Positions 17,352-26,052 of a DNA stretch of 64,000 nucleotides are shown one piece after another. Every line of letters starts with the position of its first letter. The stretch's first letter is position 1. The stretch is from Splendidivirga corallicola. Lineage in GTDB: Bacteria > Bacteroidota > Bacteroidia > Cytophagales > Cyclobacteriaceae. Below the pieces are notes generated by a model. The model did not search any database and was not told where the DNA came from. It worked only from the letters and a program-made list of their open reading frames with translations. Both the position numbers and the translations under genes were made by a program. Location of the stretch: contig JAUJEA010000004.1 in assembly GCA_030442035.1 (NCBI GenBank), positions 558,001 through 622,000 on the forward strand. Reading direction: 5' to 3'.

Positions 17352-17706
17352 TGAAAGTATAGCATTTCACAAAATAGCCGGGTATTGTCTATATTATTAA
17401 AGAATGCTGTTATGCCAGCTTTGTTTTAAACTCAATCAAATAGTGCTTATCATTCTTAGCGATTAGATATCCGTTTACAAGAATTTGCAGGCGATTTTAC
17501 ATTTTTTTACAGTTGGTTCTGTCTCAATTTTTAAATGCTATATACATTGGTGTATTGATCTTAGAGAGGACCCCTTACATATCTGTTTGTGCTTTAACCC
17601 AGGTCTGTGTCTTCACAGACCTGAATGATTAGACGGTTTGTGAGGTACAGACCATGGTGATTGGAATGTCTCCTTTTAAGTTAAGTAAACAGATAAACGA
17701 AAATCA
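17352..17706. other. Intergenic region with one strong hairpin
   Basis: This 355-bp AT-rich gap lies between the NTF2-like lipoprotein gene and the FKBP gene. Its only clear element is the perfect hairpin at 17600-17623. No ORF or tRNA is visible. Confidence 0.5.
17600..17623. promoter_or_regulatory. Perfect 10-bp hairpin upstream of FKBP gene
   Basis: CAGGTCTGTG and CACAGACCTG pair perfectly around a 4-nt TCTT loop, 83 bp before the FKBP start. No T-run follows on either strand, so it is not a standard intrinsic terminator. A terminator for the upstream gene, an mRNA leader element or a dyad operator are all possible. Confidence 0.45.
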
Positions 17707-18165
17707 ATGAATATCCTGAAGCAAATGCCCGTATGGATTTATATATCTTTGTTCGGTCTTATCTCATATATAAAATCGACAACTGTAATGGAGATTGGGA
17801 TAATCAATCAACAAGATACCACAGCATCAGGACTGATTTATGAAATAATAGAAACAGGGTCGGGACCGATTGCCAAAGTAGGAGATGTGGTGCTCATTCA
17901 TGAAACCACACAACTTGTAGATGGTACTATGATTACCGACACCTGGGCCTTAAACCACCCCATTCGCTTTTTATTGGGAGGCAATCAGGTGATCAAAGGG
18001 ATGGACGAAGCAGTGACGGGTATGCAGGTTGGTGAGCGACGTAAATTAATCGTACCACCATCTCTAAGCAAACGATCCTCCTATCCTGAAAATGGTTTAT
18101 ACGGCCCCAGTGATACCCTATACTATAATGTAATTCTACTTCAGGTTTCCGAATATAAGAAGTAG
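17707..18165 (+). CDS. FKBP-type peptidyl-prolyl cis-trans isomerase
   Basis: A 152-residue protein with an N-terminal hydrophobic segment (about 8-24, signal peptide or anchor) followed by one FKBP domain (about 40-150). FKBP features are SGLIYEIIETGSGPIAKVGDVVLIHET, the DGT turn, a core around RFLLGGNQVIKGMDEAVTGMQVGERRKLIVPPSL, and a last strand YYNVILLQV. This matches the G-x-x-V-I-x-G-(W/M)-(D/E)-x-(A/G)-(V/L)-x-G-M-x-x-G-(E/S)-(K/R)-R pattern. It probably helps fold exported proteins in the periplasm. The aromatic residues of classical FKBP12 are only partly kept (for example DTWALNHPIRF), so activity may be modest. It stands alone; a PadR/permease pair follows 154 bp later. Confidence 0.88.
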   Translation: MNILKQMPVWIYISLFGLISYIKSTTVMEIGIINQQDTTASGLIYEIIETGSGPIAKVGDVVLIHETTQLVDGTMITDTWALNHPIRFLLGGNQVIKGMDEAVTGMQVGERRKLIVPPSLSKRSSYPENGLYGPSDTLYYNVILLQVSEYKK

Positions 18166-18319
18166 GTCATAGGCTTTACATTGCCAATTTATAGAAGTTG
18201 AACCTGGTTAATCCTTTCAATTAACCAACAGCTGGCACACAAAAAACAAAGTACAATGCTTGATTAAATAAAAATTACTATATTTATGATACATAGTACT
18301 GTAAGGTATATAGAATAAT

Positions 18320-18655
18320 ATGATATCTAAGAATTTAACAGCTGCCTCAACAAAACCCATCATTTTAGGTATTCTCAAACAAGGGAATAGTTATGGGTAT
18401 TTGATTATTAAAAAGATCAAAGAGATGTCGGGAGGTAAAATGGAATGGTCGGACGGTATGCTTTATCCGGTACTGCATCGACTGGAAAAGGACAAACTGA
18501 TCCGCTCCGAATGGATCATGTCAGGTGACTCAAGACCAAGGAAGTATTATGAAATTACCGAACTCGGAAAAGAGGCATTAACACTTGAAAAGGAACAGTG
18601 GGTGCAAGTAAATGCTGTATTAGATAAAATTTGGGATGTTAAACCATCAACATAA
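18320..18655 (+). CDS. PadR-family transcriptional regulator
   Basis: A 111-residue winged-helix regulator with a cleaner PadR signature than the first copy: LTAASTKPIILGILKQGNSYGYLIIKKIKEMSGG, then EWSDGMLYPVLHRLEKDKLIRSEW (recognition helix) and the wing SGDSRPRKYYEITELGKEAL. The permease gene starts 5 bp after its stop codon, so the pair is one transcription unit. An AT-rich stretch with ATAC and GTAT half-sites lies at about 18289-18309, less regular than the palindromes upstream of the other PadR genes. Confidence 0.93.
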   Translation: MISKNLTAASTKPIILGILKQGNSYGYLIIKKIKEMSGGKMEWSDGMLYPVLHRLEKDKLIRSEWIMSGDSRPRKYYEITELGKEALTLEKEQWVQVNAVLDKIWDVKPST

Positions 18656-18660
18656 GAACC

Positions 18661-21264
18661 GTGTTTGACCTTGAAAGTTCCATACGGCATTGGCTCAGAT
18701 CTTTTCGAAAGTACAAGGCCTTTAATCATGGTTCAATCCGTGAGATGGAACTACATCTCAGGGATCATATTGATGATCTCCTGAGCACGGGATGCACGGA
18801 ACAGGAAGCTTTTGAAAAGGCTGTCCGGGAATTTGGAGAGATCAATCCCTTGGCCAGGGAAGAATATTGGAACCTTACACCAAAATCTGTATCAACTTCT
18901 CTACTCAATACCATCATGCTTAATAACTACATCAAAATCGCTATCAGGAATTTCTGGAAACACAAGTTTTATGCCTTTGTGAACATCATAGGATTAACAA
19001 TAGGTTTGTCCATTGTATTTATGATTGCACTCTTTGTCAGTGATGAGTTAAGCTTTGATCATTTTCATACTAAAAAGCACCAACTATATCGGGTGGTGGA
19101 AAACCAGTACTATGCCGGTCAGCCCGTATTTCCTGTAGCGGTGACACCAACCGCACTTGGTCCTTCTCTTCATGAAGAATATCCGGAGGTAGTCAATTTT
19201 ACGAGAGTGGTTTTCCAGGGTGACAGGTTTGAAGTGGGCGATAAAAAGATTGTGGAGAACGGAGGAATCATGGTGGATCAGCACTTCTTTGAAATGTTCT
19301 CATTTCCATTGGTACAGGGAAGTATCGAATCATTCCGGGAGCAAATAAATGCCCTAATTCTAAATGAAGAACTGGCCGATAAATACTTCCCCGATAAAGA
19401 TCCGATTGGAGAATTGATCAAACTTGGTGATGAAGAGTTTTTGGTGACTGCGGTGATCCGCGATGTTCCGGGAAACTCCCATCTTTCCTTCCGATATATT
19501 AAAAACTTTGAAAATTATCTGGCCAATAACCCCGATCGTGCCGACAATTGGGGGTCTAATTGGCTGTATACTTATGTGGAACTTGAGCCTGGAGCTGATC
19601 TGAACAGTGTGAATGAGAAAATCATTGGTCAGATCAAAGCAAATAACGAGGGCTCTGTAACGGATATCTACCTGCAGCCCTTGCTGGATATTTATCTGGG
19701 AGAAGTTGATTTTACCGTTGAAGTGGGTAGGAAAGGAGAGATGATGTATGTTCGCATATTTACCATTGTGGCCTTTTTTATTTTGCTGATATCCTGTATT
19801 AATTTTATGAACCTGTCAACAGCCCGCTCAGCAAAACGGGCGAAAGAAGTGGGGCTCAGGAAAACAGTGGGTGCCCATCGGAATCAACTTGTTGTTCAAT
19901 TTCTCAGCGAGTCTGTTTTGCTTTCTATTACCTCAGTGATCCTCTCCATTGTTATTGTGGCTTTGATACTTCCGTCATTCAATGAACTCGCCAACAAAGA
20001 ATTCAGTTTGCAGGTATTGATAAATCCCGAATCCGGAATAAAGCTGGTTATGGCAATAGTTGGAATAACTATCTTAACAGGATTATTATCAGGCAGTTAT
20101 CCGGCTATCTATCTGAGTTCCATGAAACCTGTATCTACCTTAAAAGCACAGGTAGTTACGGGCAAGCAAGGCGCAACACTGAGAAGAGTGCTGGTTGTGT
20201 TACAGTTTGTGATTTCTGTGATACTTATTATTGGAACCACAGTGGTCTATCAACAATTACAGTTTATCCAAAATGTAGACCTTGGATACAATCGGGACAA
20301 TGTCATTTATACCTTTGTTCCTGGTGAGCATTCCGGTACTTTTGCCAATGAATTACGCCAGCAATCGGGCATCGTAAATGTCGGATTATCTAATCGTCAT
20401 CCCGGATATGTTTTGAGTAGTACTTCGGGGTTTGATTGGCCTGGCAAAAATCCTGATGAAACCATATTGCTTCATTATATGGGAATGGATGAACATTATA
20501 TGGAGACCATGGAGATGACGATGATCGAAGGTAGTGCATTTTCTCACACCGATTCTGCGGTTGTCATCATCAATGAGCAGGCCAAGGAGATTATGGGGCT
20601 CGACGATCCGGTTGGTCAGACAATTACCGCCTCCGGAGAGCGAAAAATTGTAGGTGTCGTAAAGGATTTTAACTTTAAATCTATCCATACCGCTATAGAA
20701 CCAATCGTGATCTTCAAACTGCCTCAGCCGAATAGAGTTTACATCAAATACGATGATAGGGAAGCGGAAAATATCGTTTCCATTATTGAGGCTGTTTGGA
20801 ATAAACATCTCCCTGACAGGGAATTTGATTACTATTTCCTGGATGATGATTTTGCTGAGATGTATGACGCTGAACACCGGACAAGCAGGCTTTCTTCTTA
20901 TTTCGCGGGACTAGCCATCATTATCTCCTGTCTGGGACTTTTCGGACTGGTGTCCTACGCCACGGAGCAGCGAACCAAAGAGGTTGGGATCAGAAAGGCG
21001 CTGGGTGCTTCGGTGCGCAATCTTTTTCTGTTACTAACAGGAGATTTTACACGACTCGTGATGATTTCATTGTTGATTGCCATTCCAACGGGTTGGTATG
21101 CTATGGACAAATGGCTGGACAATTTCGCCTATCGGATTGATCTTTCCGTATGGATATTCATTTTCTCAGCCACATCGGCACTTATGATCGCATTTATTAC
21201 GGTAAGTTACCAATCAATCCGTGCGGCAATAAGCAATCCGGTGAGTGCATTGCGAAATGAATGA
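18661..21264 (+). CDS. MacB/FtsX-type ABC transporter permease with prefix domain
   Basis: An 867-residue permease starting with GTG 5 bp after padR. Residues 1 to about 75 are a soluble helical prefix (IRHWLRSFRKYKAFNHGSIREMELHLRDHIDDLL, then EQEAFEKAVREFGEINPLAREEY), of the HAAS-like kind called permease prefix domain 1. It differs from the prefix of the permeases at 9957 and 12786. The permease core starts at MLNNYIKIAIRNFWKHKFYAFVN and has two MacB/FtsX halves; conserved junctions are NFMNLSTARSAKRAKEVGLRKTVGAHR and TEQRTKEVGIRKALGASVRNLF. Eight helices in total are likely. No ATPase is encoded nearby. The coding end overlaps a possible small ORF. Confidence 0.88.
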   Translation: MFDLESSIRHWLRSFRKYKAFNHGSIREMELHLRDHIDDLLSTGCTEQEAFEKAVREFGEINPLAREEYWNLTPKSVSTSLLNTIMLNNYIKIAIRNFWKHKFYAFVNIIGLTIGLSIVFMIALFVSDELSFDHFHTKKHQLYRVVENQYYAGQPVFPVAVTPTALGPSLHEEYPEVVNFTRVVFQGDRFEVGDKKIVENGGIMVDQHFFEMFSFPLVQGSIESFREQINALILNEELADKYFPDKDPIGELIKLGDEEFLVTAVIRDVPGNSHLSFRYIKNFENYLANNPDRADNWGSNWLYTYVELEPGADLNSVNEKIIGQIKANNEGSVTDIYLQPLLDIYLGEVDFTVEVGRKGEMMYVRIFTIVAFFILLISCINFMNLSTARSAKRAKEVGLRKTVGAHRNQLVVQFLSESVLLSITSVILSIVIVALILPSFNELANKEFSLQVLINPESGIKLVMAIVGITILTGLLSGSYPAIYLSSMKPVSTLKAQVVTGKQGATLRRVLVVLQFVISVILIIGTTVVYQQLQFIQNVDLGYNRDNVIYTFVPGEHSGTFANELRQQSGIVNVGLSNRHPGYVLSSTSGFDWPGKNPDETILLHYMGMDEHYMETMEMTMIEGSAFSHTDSAVVIINEQAKEIMGLDDPVGQTITASGERKIVGVVKDFNFKSIHTAIEPIVIFKLPQPNRVYIKYDDREAENIVSIIEAVWNKHLPDREFDYYFLDDDFAEMYDAEHRTSRLSSYFAGLAIIISCLGLFGLVSYATEQRTKEVGIRKALGASVRNLFLLLTGDFTRLVMISLLIAIPTGWYAMDKWLDNFAYRIDLSVWIFIFSATSALMIAFITVSYQSIRAAISNPVSALRNE

Positions 21265-21463
21265 TGGTAAAGCCAAAGTGGAACTTTTCTTACCAGATGG
21301 TACTGCTGAGGGACTTAGGGAAAAAATCGGCCCGAGTGATTTTAAAGTATTTCATCAGCAACTCCTTTCCCTTATTGATGATATTCATGTAGAAGTGCAA
21401 AAAAATTTTCAGGAGAATACTTGGAGCAGTATCAGTAGATTCTTGAAGTGCGGATTTATTTAG
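21257..21463 (+). CDS. Possible small protein overlapping permease end
   Basis: A 68-residue ORF whose ATG (21257) overlaps the last codons of the permease gene, an arrangement that allows translational coupling. It reads MNDGKAKVELFLPDGTAEGLREKIGPSDF and then a helical stretch (HQQLLSLIDDIHVEVQKNF). The start loosely recalls the short beta-rich N-terminus found on some GIY-YIG-type proteins, but no known domain is certain. A GTG further upstream in the same frame is also available. It may be a real small gene or a chance frame. Confidence 0.3.
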   Translation: MNDGKAKVELFLPDGTAEGLREKIGPSDFKVFHQQLLSLIDDIHVEVQKNFQENTWSSISRFLKCGFI

Positions 21464-21481
21464 CAGAGTTAAATCTTTGCA

Positions 21482-22093
21482 TTAAGCATAAGACAGGTTA
21501 TTAATGTCATGGATTACCTCATCCAGTTTTTTAACAGTTTTTTCTAAATGATGGAATATCTTCTCATTGTATTCCGTTTTGAAATTTTCCTTCTTCATTA
21601 AGTCAACCAAACCTAGAATAGTGGCGACCGGACCACGTAGTTCATGCGCATTTTTCAGAGCAATATCATCCGGGGCTTTAACCTTTTTAGCCAGTTCTTT
21701 TTCTAATTCCATAACTTCTGTGATATCCTGTACAACTGTAGCATACTTCAAGGGTTTGTCTTCTTCATCCCACTCAAATACCAGATCTCTAACAAACAGG
21801 CATAAATATTTTCCGTCTGATCGCTTGACGCGAAAGGTTGATTCAACAATTTCACCGGCTTTACTTTCCATTAGCTTTTTAATGGCTAATTCAGATTCTA
21901 ACAAATCGTCCGGATGGATAATTGATTCGAAGTTATTTTTGCTGTGATAGACCAGTTCTTCCTTTGTATAGCCAAGTTGCTTTTCAGCAAGGCCACTGGA
22001 GCAAATCAATTGATCCTTGTAGAGATCAACAGCACCAAAAGCTACAGGAGCCAACTTTGATATGGACCTTATAAACTCTATCTTGTTTCCCAT
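21482..22093 (-). CDS. PAS domain protein with histidine phosphoacceptor but no ATPase
   Basis: A 203-residue cytosolic protein. Residues about 8-128 form a PAS domain of the PAS_3 type (ICSSGLAEKQLGYTKEEL, FESIIHPDDL, STFRVKRSDGKYLCLFVRD, YATVVQDITE). A coiled linker follows, then a HisKA-like helical hairpin from about 140 with the H-box NAHELRGPVATILGL and His150 as the expected phosphorylated residue. The protein ends at residue 203, just after the second dimerisation helix; no N, G1 or G2 boxes of an HATPase domain follow before the convergent permease operon. It could be a truncated kinase, or a phosphotransfer or dimerisation partner acting on or with another kinase. Confidence 0.82.
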   Translation of the reverse strand: MGNKIEFIRSISKLAPVAFGAVDLYKDQLICSSGLAEKQLGYTKEELVYHSKNNFESIIHPDDLLESELAIKKLMESKAGEIVESTFRVKRSDGKYLCLFVRDLVFEWDEEDKPLKYATVVQDITEVMELEKELAKKVKAPDDIALKNAHELRGPVATILGLVDLMKKENFKTEYNEKIFHHLEKTVKKLDEVIHDINNLSYA

Positions 22094-22396
22094 ATTAGAT
22101 TCATTAATCCAGCGCTTGGGTGTGATTAGCCTATTTTAATTTAATGATTTTTTTAAATAATTCATAACCTGTGAGTTATGTATGAACAAGTAGCCGACAC
22201 AGCTCTCTAACAATTGAATTGCCACTAGAAATATAAGTGCATATCTATCTGAAATTCATTAAATTAGAGAAAAATACAGCGCAGGTAGGGTTACGGAAGA
22301 TTGGTTTCGCCATAAAATAGGACTTATCAATTTATGGTTTGTATTCCTTGAATTAAAAATCACATAAATATTCCACCACCAAAACCCCAAAGAATC
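22094..22396. other. Divergent intergenic region with inverted repeat
   Basis: This 303-bp region lies between the divergent PAS-protein and TPR-protein genes and should hold both promoters. The clearest element is a dyad at 22161-22186, where CATAAC and GTTATG (6 bp, 6-nt spacer) are flanked by TTCA and ATGAA-like sequence. No strong Bacteroidota promoter match and no ORF were seen. Confidence 0.45.
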
Positions 22397-24148
22397 ATGA
22401 AATTAAAACCAACAATCGTCTTTCTGGCTATGGTTTTATCCATTATGGTGATTTTTGTATCTGCTCCAATCGAGGAGAAAGAACCTAAATCAAAAGAAAC
22501 TACTCAAGCGGTTTATGGCACTTTGGATGCCAAAATTGTAAAATGCACCACACCTGTATTCCTATTGGAAGGCATCGACACGACACAACAAATTGCTCCA
22601 TTGTTCGAAAATCTTGGAAACCATCATTTTGCTATTACTACTGCAGAGGGCAAAGCACAAATTTTCTTTAACCAGGGCTTGAGTTTGACCTATGCTTTTA
22701 ACCATGCAGAAGCACACCGTTCCTTTTTGGAAGCAGCCAGGCGCGATCCTCAAGCAGCGATGGCTTACTGGGGCCAGGCTTATGCATTGGGACCCAATAT
22801 CAATGATCCATTTCCTGATGATGACCGAAAGAAAAAAGCCTATGAAGCATGGCAGAAAGCAAAAAAATATGCTACTAAAGCCAATGTCAAGGAACAGGAT
22901 TTGATTGAAGCGCTTGCTACCCGCTATAGTGAAGATTTGGAAAAAGATATTGGAGAATTAAACAAGGCTTATATGCAAGCCATGAAGAAAGTAGCCCGAA
23001 AATATACTGAAGATGCTGATGTCCAGACACTATACGCTGCGGCAGTGATGAATACGATGCCCTGGAATTACTGGGATAACGAAGGAAATCCATACTCAAA
23101 TACCCTTGAGGGTAAAACCGCCCTCGAAAAGGCCATGGCACTCAATCCTGACCATCCGGGTGCGCACCATTATTATATACATATGGTGGAGCTTCCAAAA
23201 CCGGATCTGGCTGTACCCAGCGCTGAGAGACTGGGCAAACTGATGCCGGCTGCCGGACACCTGGTGCATATGCCTTCACATATATTCATTCGTGTTGGCA
23301 GGTACGAAGATGCCGTGAAGGCCAACATTGATGCCATTGCTGCCGATGAAGATTATATATCACAATGTTATTCGCAGGGGATGTATCCATTAGGGTATTA
23401 TCCACATAATATTCATTTTTTATGGTCGGCAGCCAGTTTGATTGGAGATAGTAAGACGGCCATTGAGGCTGCCAAGAAAACTGCGGAAAAAGTGCCATTG
23501 AGTGAACTTAATAGCTTACCTTTTCTCCAGGATTTTGCCTCAACACCCTTGCTCGCTTATACCAGATTTGGTAAATGGAATGAGATCTTAACCATTCCTT
23601 TTCCGGGCAAAGAGTATAAACATCTGACTTTGATCTGGCATTATGCAAGAGGGATAGCCTTTTTGAGAAAAGACAACCTTAAAGAGGCAGAAGAGGAACT
23701 GGAAGCTTTGGCAACTTTGAAAGAGGACAAAGACCTGGAAAGTTTGATAGCAAATTATACGAATCCATCTTCCAAAATAGCCAGGGTAGCATATCATGTA
23801 CTTAGGGGTGAAATAGCGGCCTCCAAGGGGAATTTCGATGAAGCTGTTGCACAACTTGAAAAAGGAATAAGCTATGAAGACGAGCTAATTTATAGCGAAC
23901 CTGCCCCCTGGCATATATCTGTGAGGCAGACACTTGGAGCCGTATTGTTAAAGGCCGGAAAACCACAAGAAGCGGAAACGGTATATAAAGAAGATCTATC
24001 TAATATCAGGCAAAATGGTTGGTCCTTGATGGGACTGTACAAAAGTTTGAATGCGCAGGATAAAAAGCAAGAGGCGGATAAAGTCAAACGGACTTTTGAT
24101 GAAATTTGGTCTAATGCGGATTTTGAGCTAAATACCTCTGTTTTATAA
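22397..24148 (+). CDS. Exported tetratricopeptide-repeat protein
   Basis: A 583-residue protein with an N-terminal signal peptide or anchor (about 1-23). The body is a TPR-type helical solenoid. It starts with ITTAEGKAQIFFNQGLSLTYAFNHAEAHRSFLEAARRDPQAAMAYWGQAYALGPNIND, has a conserved central block rich in His (DHPGAHHYYIHMVE, AAGHLVHMPSHIFIRVGRYEDAV, GYYPHNIHFLWSAA), and ends with more classical repeats (GEIAASKGNFDEAVAQLEKGISYED, LGAVLLKAGKPQEAETVYKEDL). I know this block from a family of TPR proteins with no assigned activity; in some relatives it is joined to other redox or binding domains. The clustered His residues could bind a metal or haem (inference). An intrinsic terminator follows, so it is probably a single-gene unit. 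Confidence 0.8.
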   Translation: MKLKPTIVFLAMVLSIMVIFVSAPIEEKEPKSKETTQAVYGTLDAKIVKCTTPVFLLEGIDTTQQIAPLFENLGNHHFAITTAEGKAQIFFNQGLSLTYAFNHAEAHRSFLEAARRDPQAAMAYWGQAYALGPNINDPFPDDDRKKKAYEAWQKAKKYATKANVKEQDLIEALATRYSEDLEKDIGELNKAYMQAMKKVARKYTEDADVQTLYAAAVMNTMPWNYWDNEGNPYSNTLEGKTALEKAMALNPDHPGAHHYYIHMVELPKPDLAVPSAERLGKLMPAAGHLVHMPSHIFIRVGRYEDAVKANIDAIAADEDYISQCYSQGMYPLGYYPHNIHFLWSAASLIGDSKTAIEAAKKTAEKVPLSELNSLPFLQDFASTPLLAYTRFGKWNEILTIPFPGKEYKHLTLIWHYARGIAFLRKDNLKEAEEELEALATLKEDKDLESLIANYTNPSSKIARVAYHVLRGEIAASKGNFDEAVAQLEKGISYEDELIYSEPAPWHISVRQTLGAVLLKAGKPQEAETVYKEDLSNIRQNGWSLMGLYKSLNAQDKKQEADKVKRTFDEIWSNADFELNTSVL

Positions 24149-24180
24149 TAGTTGAAAAAGAATCCAAAGATTAAAAATAC

Positions 24181-24210
24181 CCGGATTGTTTTAGCAGTCC
24201 GGTTTTCTTT
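24181..24210 (+). terminator. Intrinsic terminator after TPR gene
   Basis: CCGGATTG pairs with CAGTCCGG (one G-T pair, 6-nt loop), followed by TTTTCTTTT. It lies 33 bp after the TPR stop codon. Confidence 0.75.
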
Positions 24211-24290
24211 TGCCATGTTTCAATGATTTAAGTTTTGAAATCCATAGGGAATGTAAAGGCCTTATTTAGTCAAGATTTTAGATCAAAGAC

Positions 24291-24325
24291 TTAAGAAAAA
24301 AGAAATAGCTTCGGCTTTTTTCTTT
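24291..24325. terminator. Second hairpin with UUCG loop
   Basis: An A-rich arm ending in AGC, a TTCG tetraloop and GC followed by a T-rich arm form an interrupted stem flanked by A and T runs. It can act as a terminator in either direction, backing up the one at 24181. Confidence 0.45.
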
Positions 24326-24447
24326 ATTCTTCAGTCTTTATACTAAATTCTTGCTACTTATTACTGTAGCGAGGGCTTTTTAGCTTGGACTAAGTATATG
24401 GTAAAGGTAGCTGAGGTTACATAAACTAAATTGACACATTAAGCATT

Positions 24448-25965
24448 ATGAGCAATCAACATCGAAAGAACAAAAAGTCCTTCTTTGGCCGCCCCATATG
24501 GCAAAACAGCACCAAAACTATTAAGGTAGCCCCTCAAAGGTATTATCAACCTGAATCTTTGCAGGATGTTTTGGAAATGGTACAAGAAGGCATTGATACC
24601 AAGACACCAGTAAGAGCCGTGGGGTCCGGCCATTCTTTCTCTGATGCTCCAAAAGCAGAGGGCATTCTAATTGACACTGATAAACTTAATCGACTTTCGG
24701 GCATTTATAATTTCACTAATAAACAGGGGCATTACTTTGAAGTAGAAGGAGGCATAAAAGTTCATGAGCTAAATGCTGCGCTCGACAAAGCAGGATATTG
24801 TATTCCTACTATGGGAGGAATAGACCACCAGAGTATTGCAGGAGCCATTTCAACCGGAACACATGGTAGTTCTCTGTTGTTCGGCGCCATGTCCAATATG
24901 GTTAAATCAATTATATTGGTTACCCATGACCTTCAGGATAAAAGCAAAGCAAAAACATACAGGATTGAACGTGCAGGAAGCAATGCGTTGACCAATGACC
25001 CTGATTATCAGGGACCGGAACTGATCCAGGATGATGATATCTTTAACAGCGCTGTGGTATGTTTTGGTGTTATGGGGATAATCTTTTCTTATGTACTGGA
25101 AGTAGATAAAATGTACTATCTATCAGAAAAAAAAGAAGTATCCGAGTGGAAAAGTGTCTTGCCGAAGTTAAGAGATGGCTCAATTTTCGATAACCATAGA
25201 AGTGTATTTGTACAAGTAAATCCCTATAAATTTAAAGGCAAAAATCTCACACTGGTGGTCTACCATGATGATTATGCAACTTGTGACAGGAATATGTTTC
25301 TTGAAAGATTAAAGCATGGTTTCTGGCATAGACTCAAGAGATTTTCCAGGTCTTTTTCATTTGAGTTGGTAAGTAGATTTCCATACCTCTTATGGTTCGC
25401 GATCTGGCGAATAAATACTTTTCCGAATTATGTCCCTAGGTTTTTAAATACAGCGGTTAAATCTCAAAGAGATGAGGAATACTTCAATAAAGGTTATAAG
25501 GTGATGTACCAGGGTCTTGACTACGTTAAAGAAAGAGCATTTGATTGTGAGATAGCAGTGCCGATGGATCCGGAAGGAAATTATCTAGATACTGTCGAGG
25601 CGCTTATGGAATACCTGGGGAACCTCAGAGAAGAATACAAAATGCATATTACTTCACCACTTGGCTTGAGATTTATCAAAGGCTCCGAAGTATTTCTCAC
25701 ACCGGAACATGGGGAAGATGTTTGTTATATTGACACCCCGGCGTTGTTGCATGTTTACGGCCGTGATACCATCATAAGCAGAATTCAGCAGTTCTTATTG
25801 TCCAGAGGAGCCAAACCTCATTGGGGTAAACTAAATCAGTATATGGATGTAGACTATGTCAAAACCAGATACCCCAGATTTGATGATTTTATGAGAGTTA
25901 TTGAAAAATTTAATGCAACAGGAATATTCTATAACATCTTTACAAAAAGGATCTTGGGAAGATGA
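24448..25965 (+). CDS. Aldonolactone-oxidase-like FAD-binding oxidoreductase
   Basis: A 505-residue flavoprotein of the VAO/PCMH superfamily, closest in layout to D-arabinono-1,4-lactone and L-gulonolactone oxidases. The FAD-binding domain (about 25-215) has VRAVGSGHSFSD (His62 is the usual covalent FAD attachment site in this family), LIDTDKLNRL, VEGGIKVHELNAALDKAGYCIPTMGGIDHQSIAGAISTGTHGSS, and FGVMGIIFSYVLEV. The C-terminal ALO-type domain ends with HWGKLNQYMDVDYVKTRYPRFDDFM. There is no signal peptide, so it is probably cytosolic. It may oxidise an aldonolactone or a sugar or polyol; the substrate cannot be told from sequence. It stands alone and faces the lipid-modification operon tail to tail. 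Confidence 0.85.
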   Translation: MSNQHRKNKKSFFGRPIWQNSTKTIKVAPQRYYQPESLQDVLEMVQEGIDTKTPVRAVGSGHSFSDAPKAEGILIDTDKLNRLSGIYNFTNKQGHYFEVEGGIKVHELNAALDKAGYCIPTMGGIDHQSIAGAISTGTHGSSLLFGAMSNMVKSIILVTHDLQDKSKAKTYRIERAGSNALTNDPDYQGPELIQDDDIFNSAVVCFGVMGIIFSYVLEVDKMYYLSEKKEVSEWKSVLPKLRDGSIFDNHRSVFVQVNPYKFKGKNLTLVVYHDDYATCDRNMFLERLKHGFWHRLKRFSRSFSFELVSRFPYLLWFAIWRINTFPNYVPRFLNTAVKSQRDEEYFNKGYKVMYQGLDYVKERAFDCEIAVPMDPEGNYLDTVEALMEYLGNLREEYKMHITSPLGLRFIKGSEVFLTPEHGEDVCYIDTPALLHVYGRDTIISRIQQFLLSRGAKPHWGKLNQYMDVDYVKTRYPRFDDFMRVIEKFNATGIFYNIFTKRILGR

Positions 25966-26052
25966 ATCTCTGTACATTTTAAGTGTCTGGTTTAGGATAT
26001 TGGTGCACTTTGATAGTTCCTGCTAATATTCGAGAGCTCGTTTTAGTATCGC

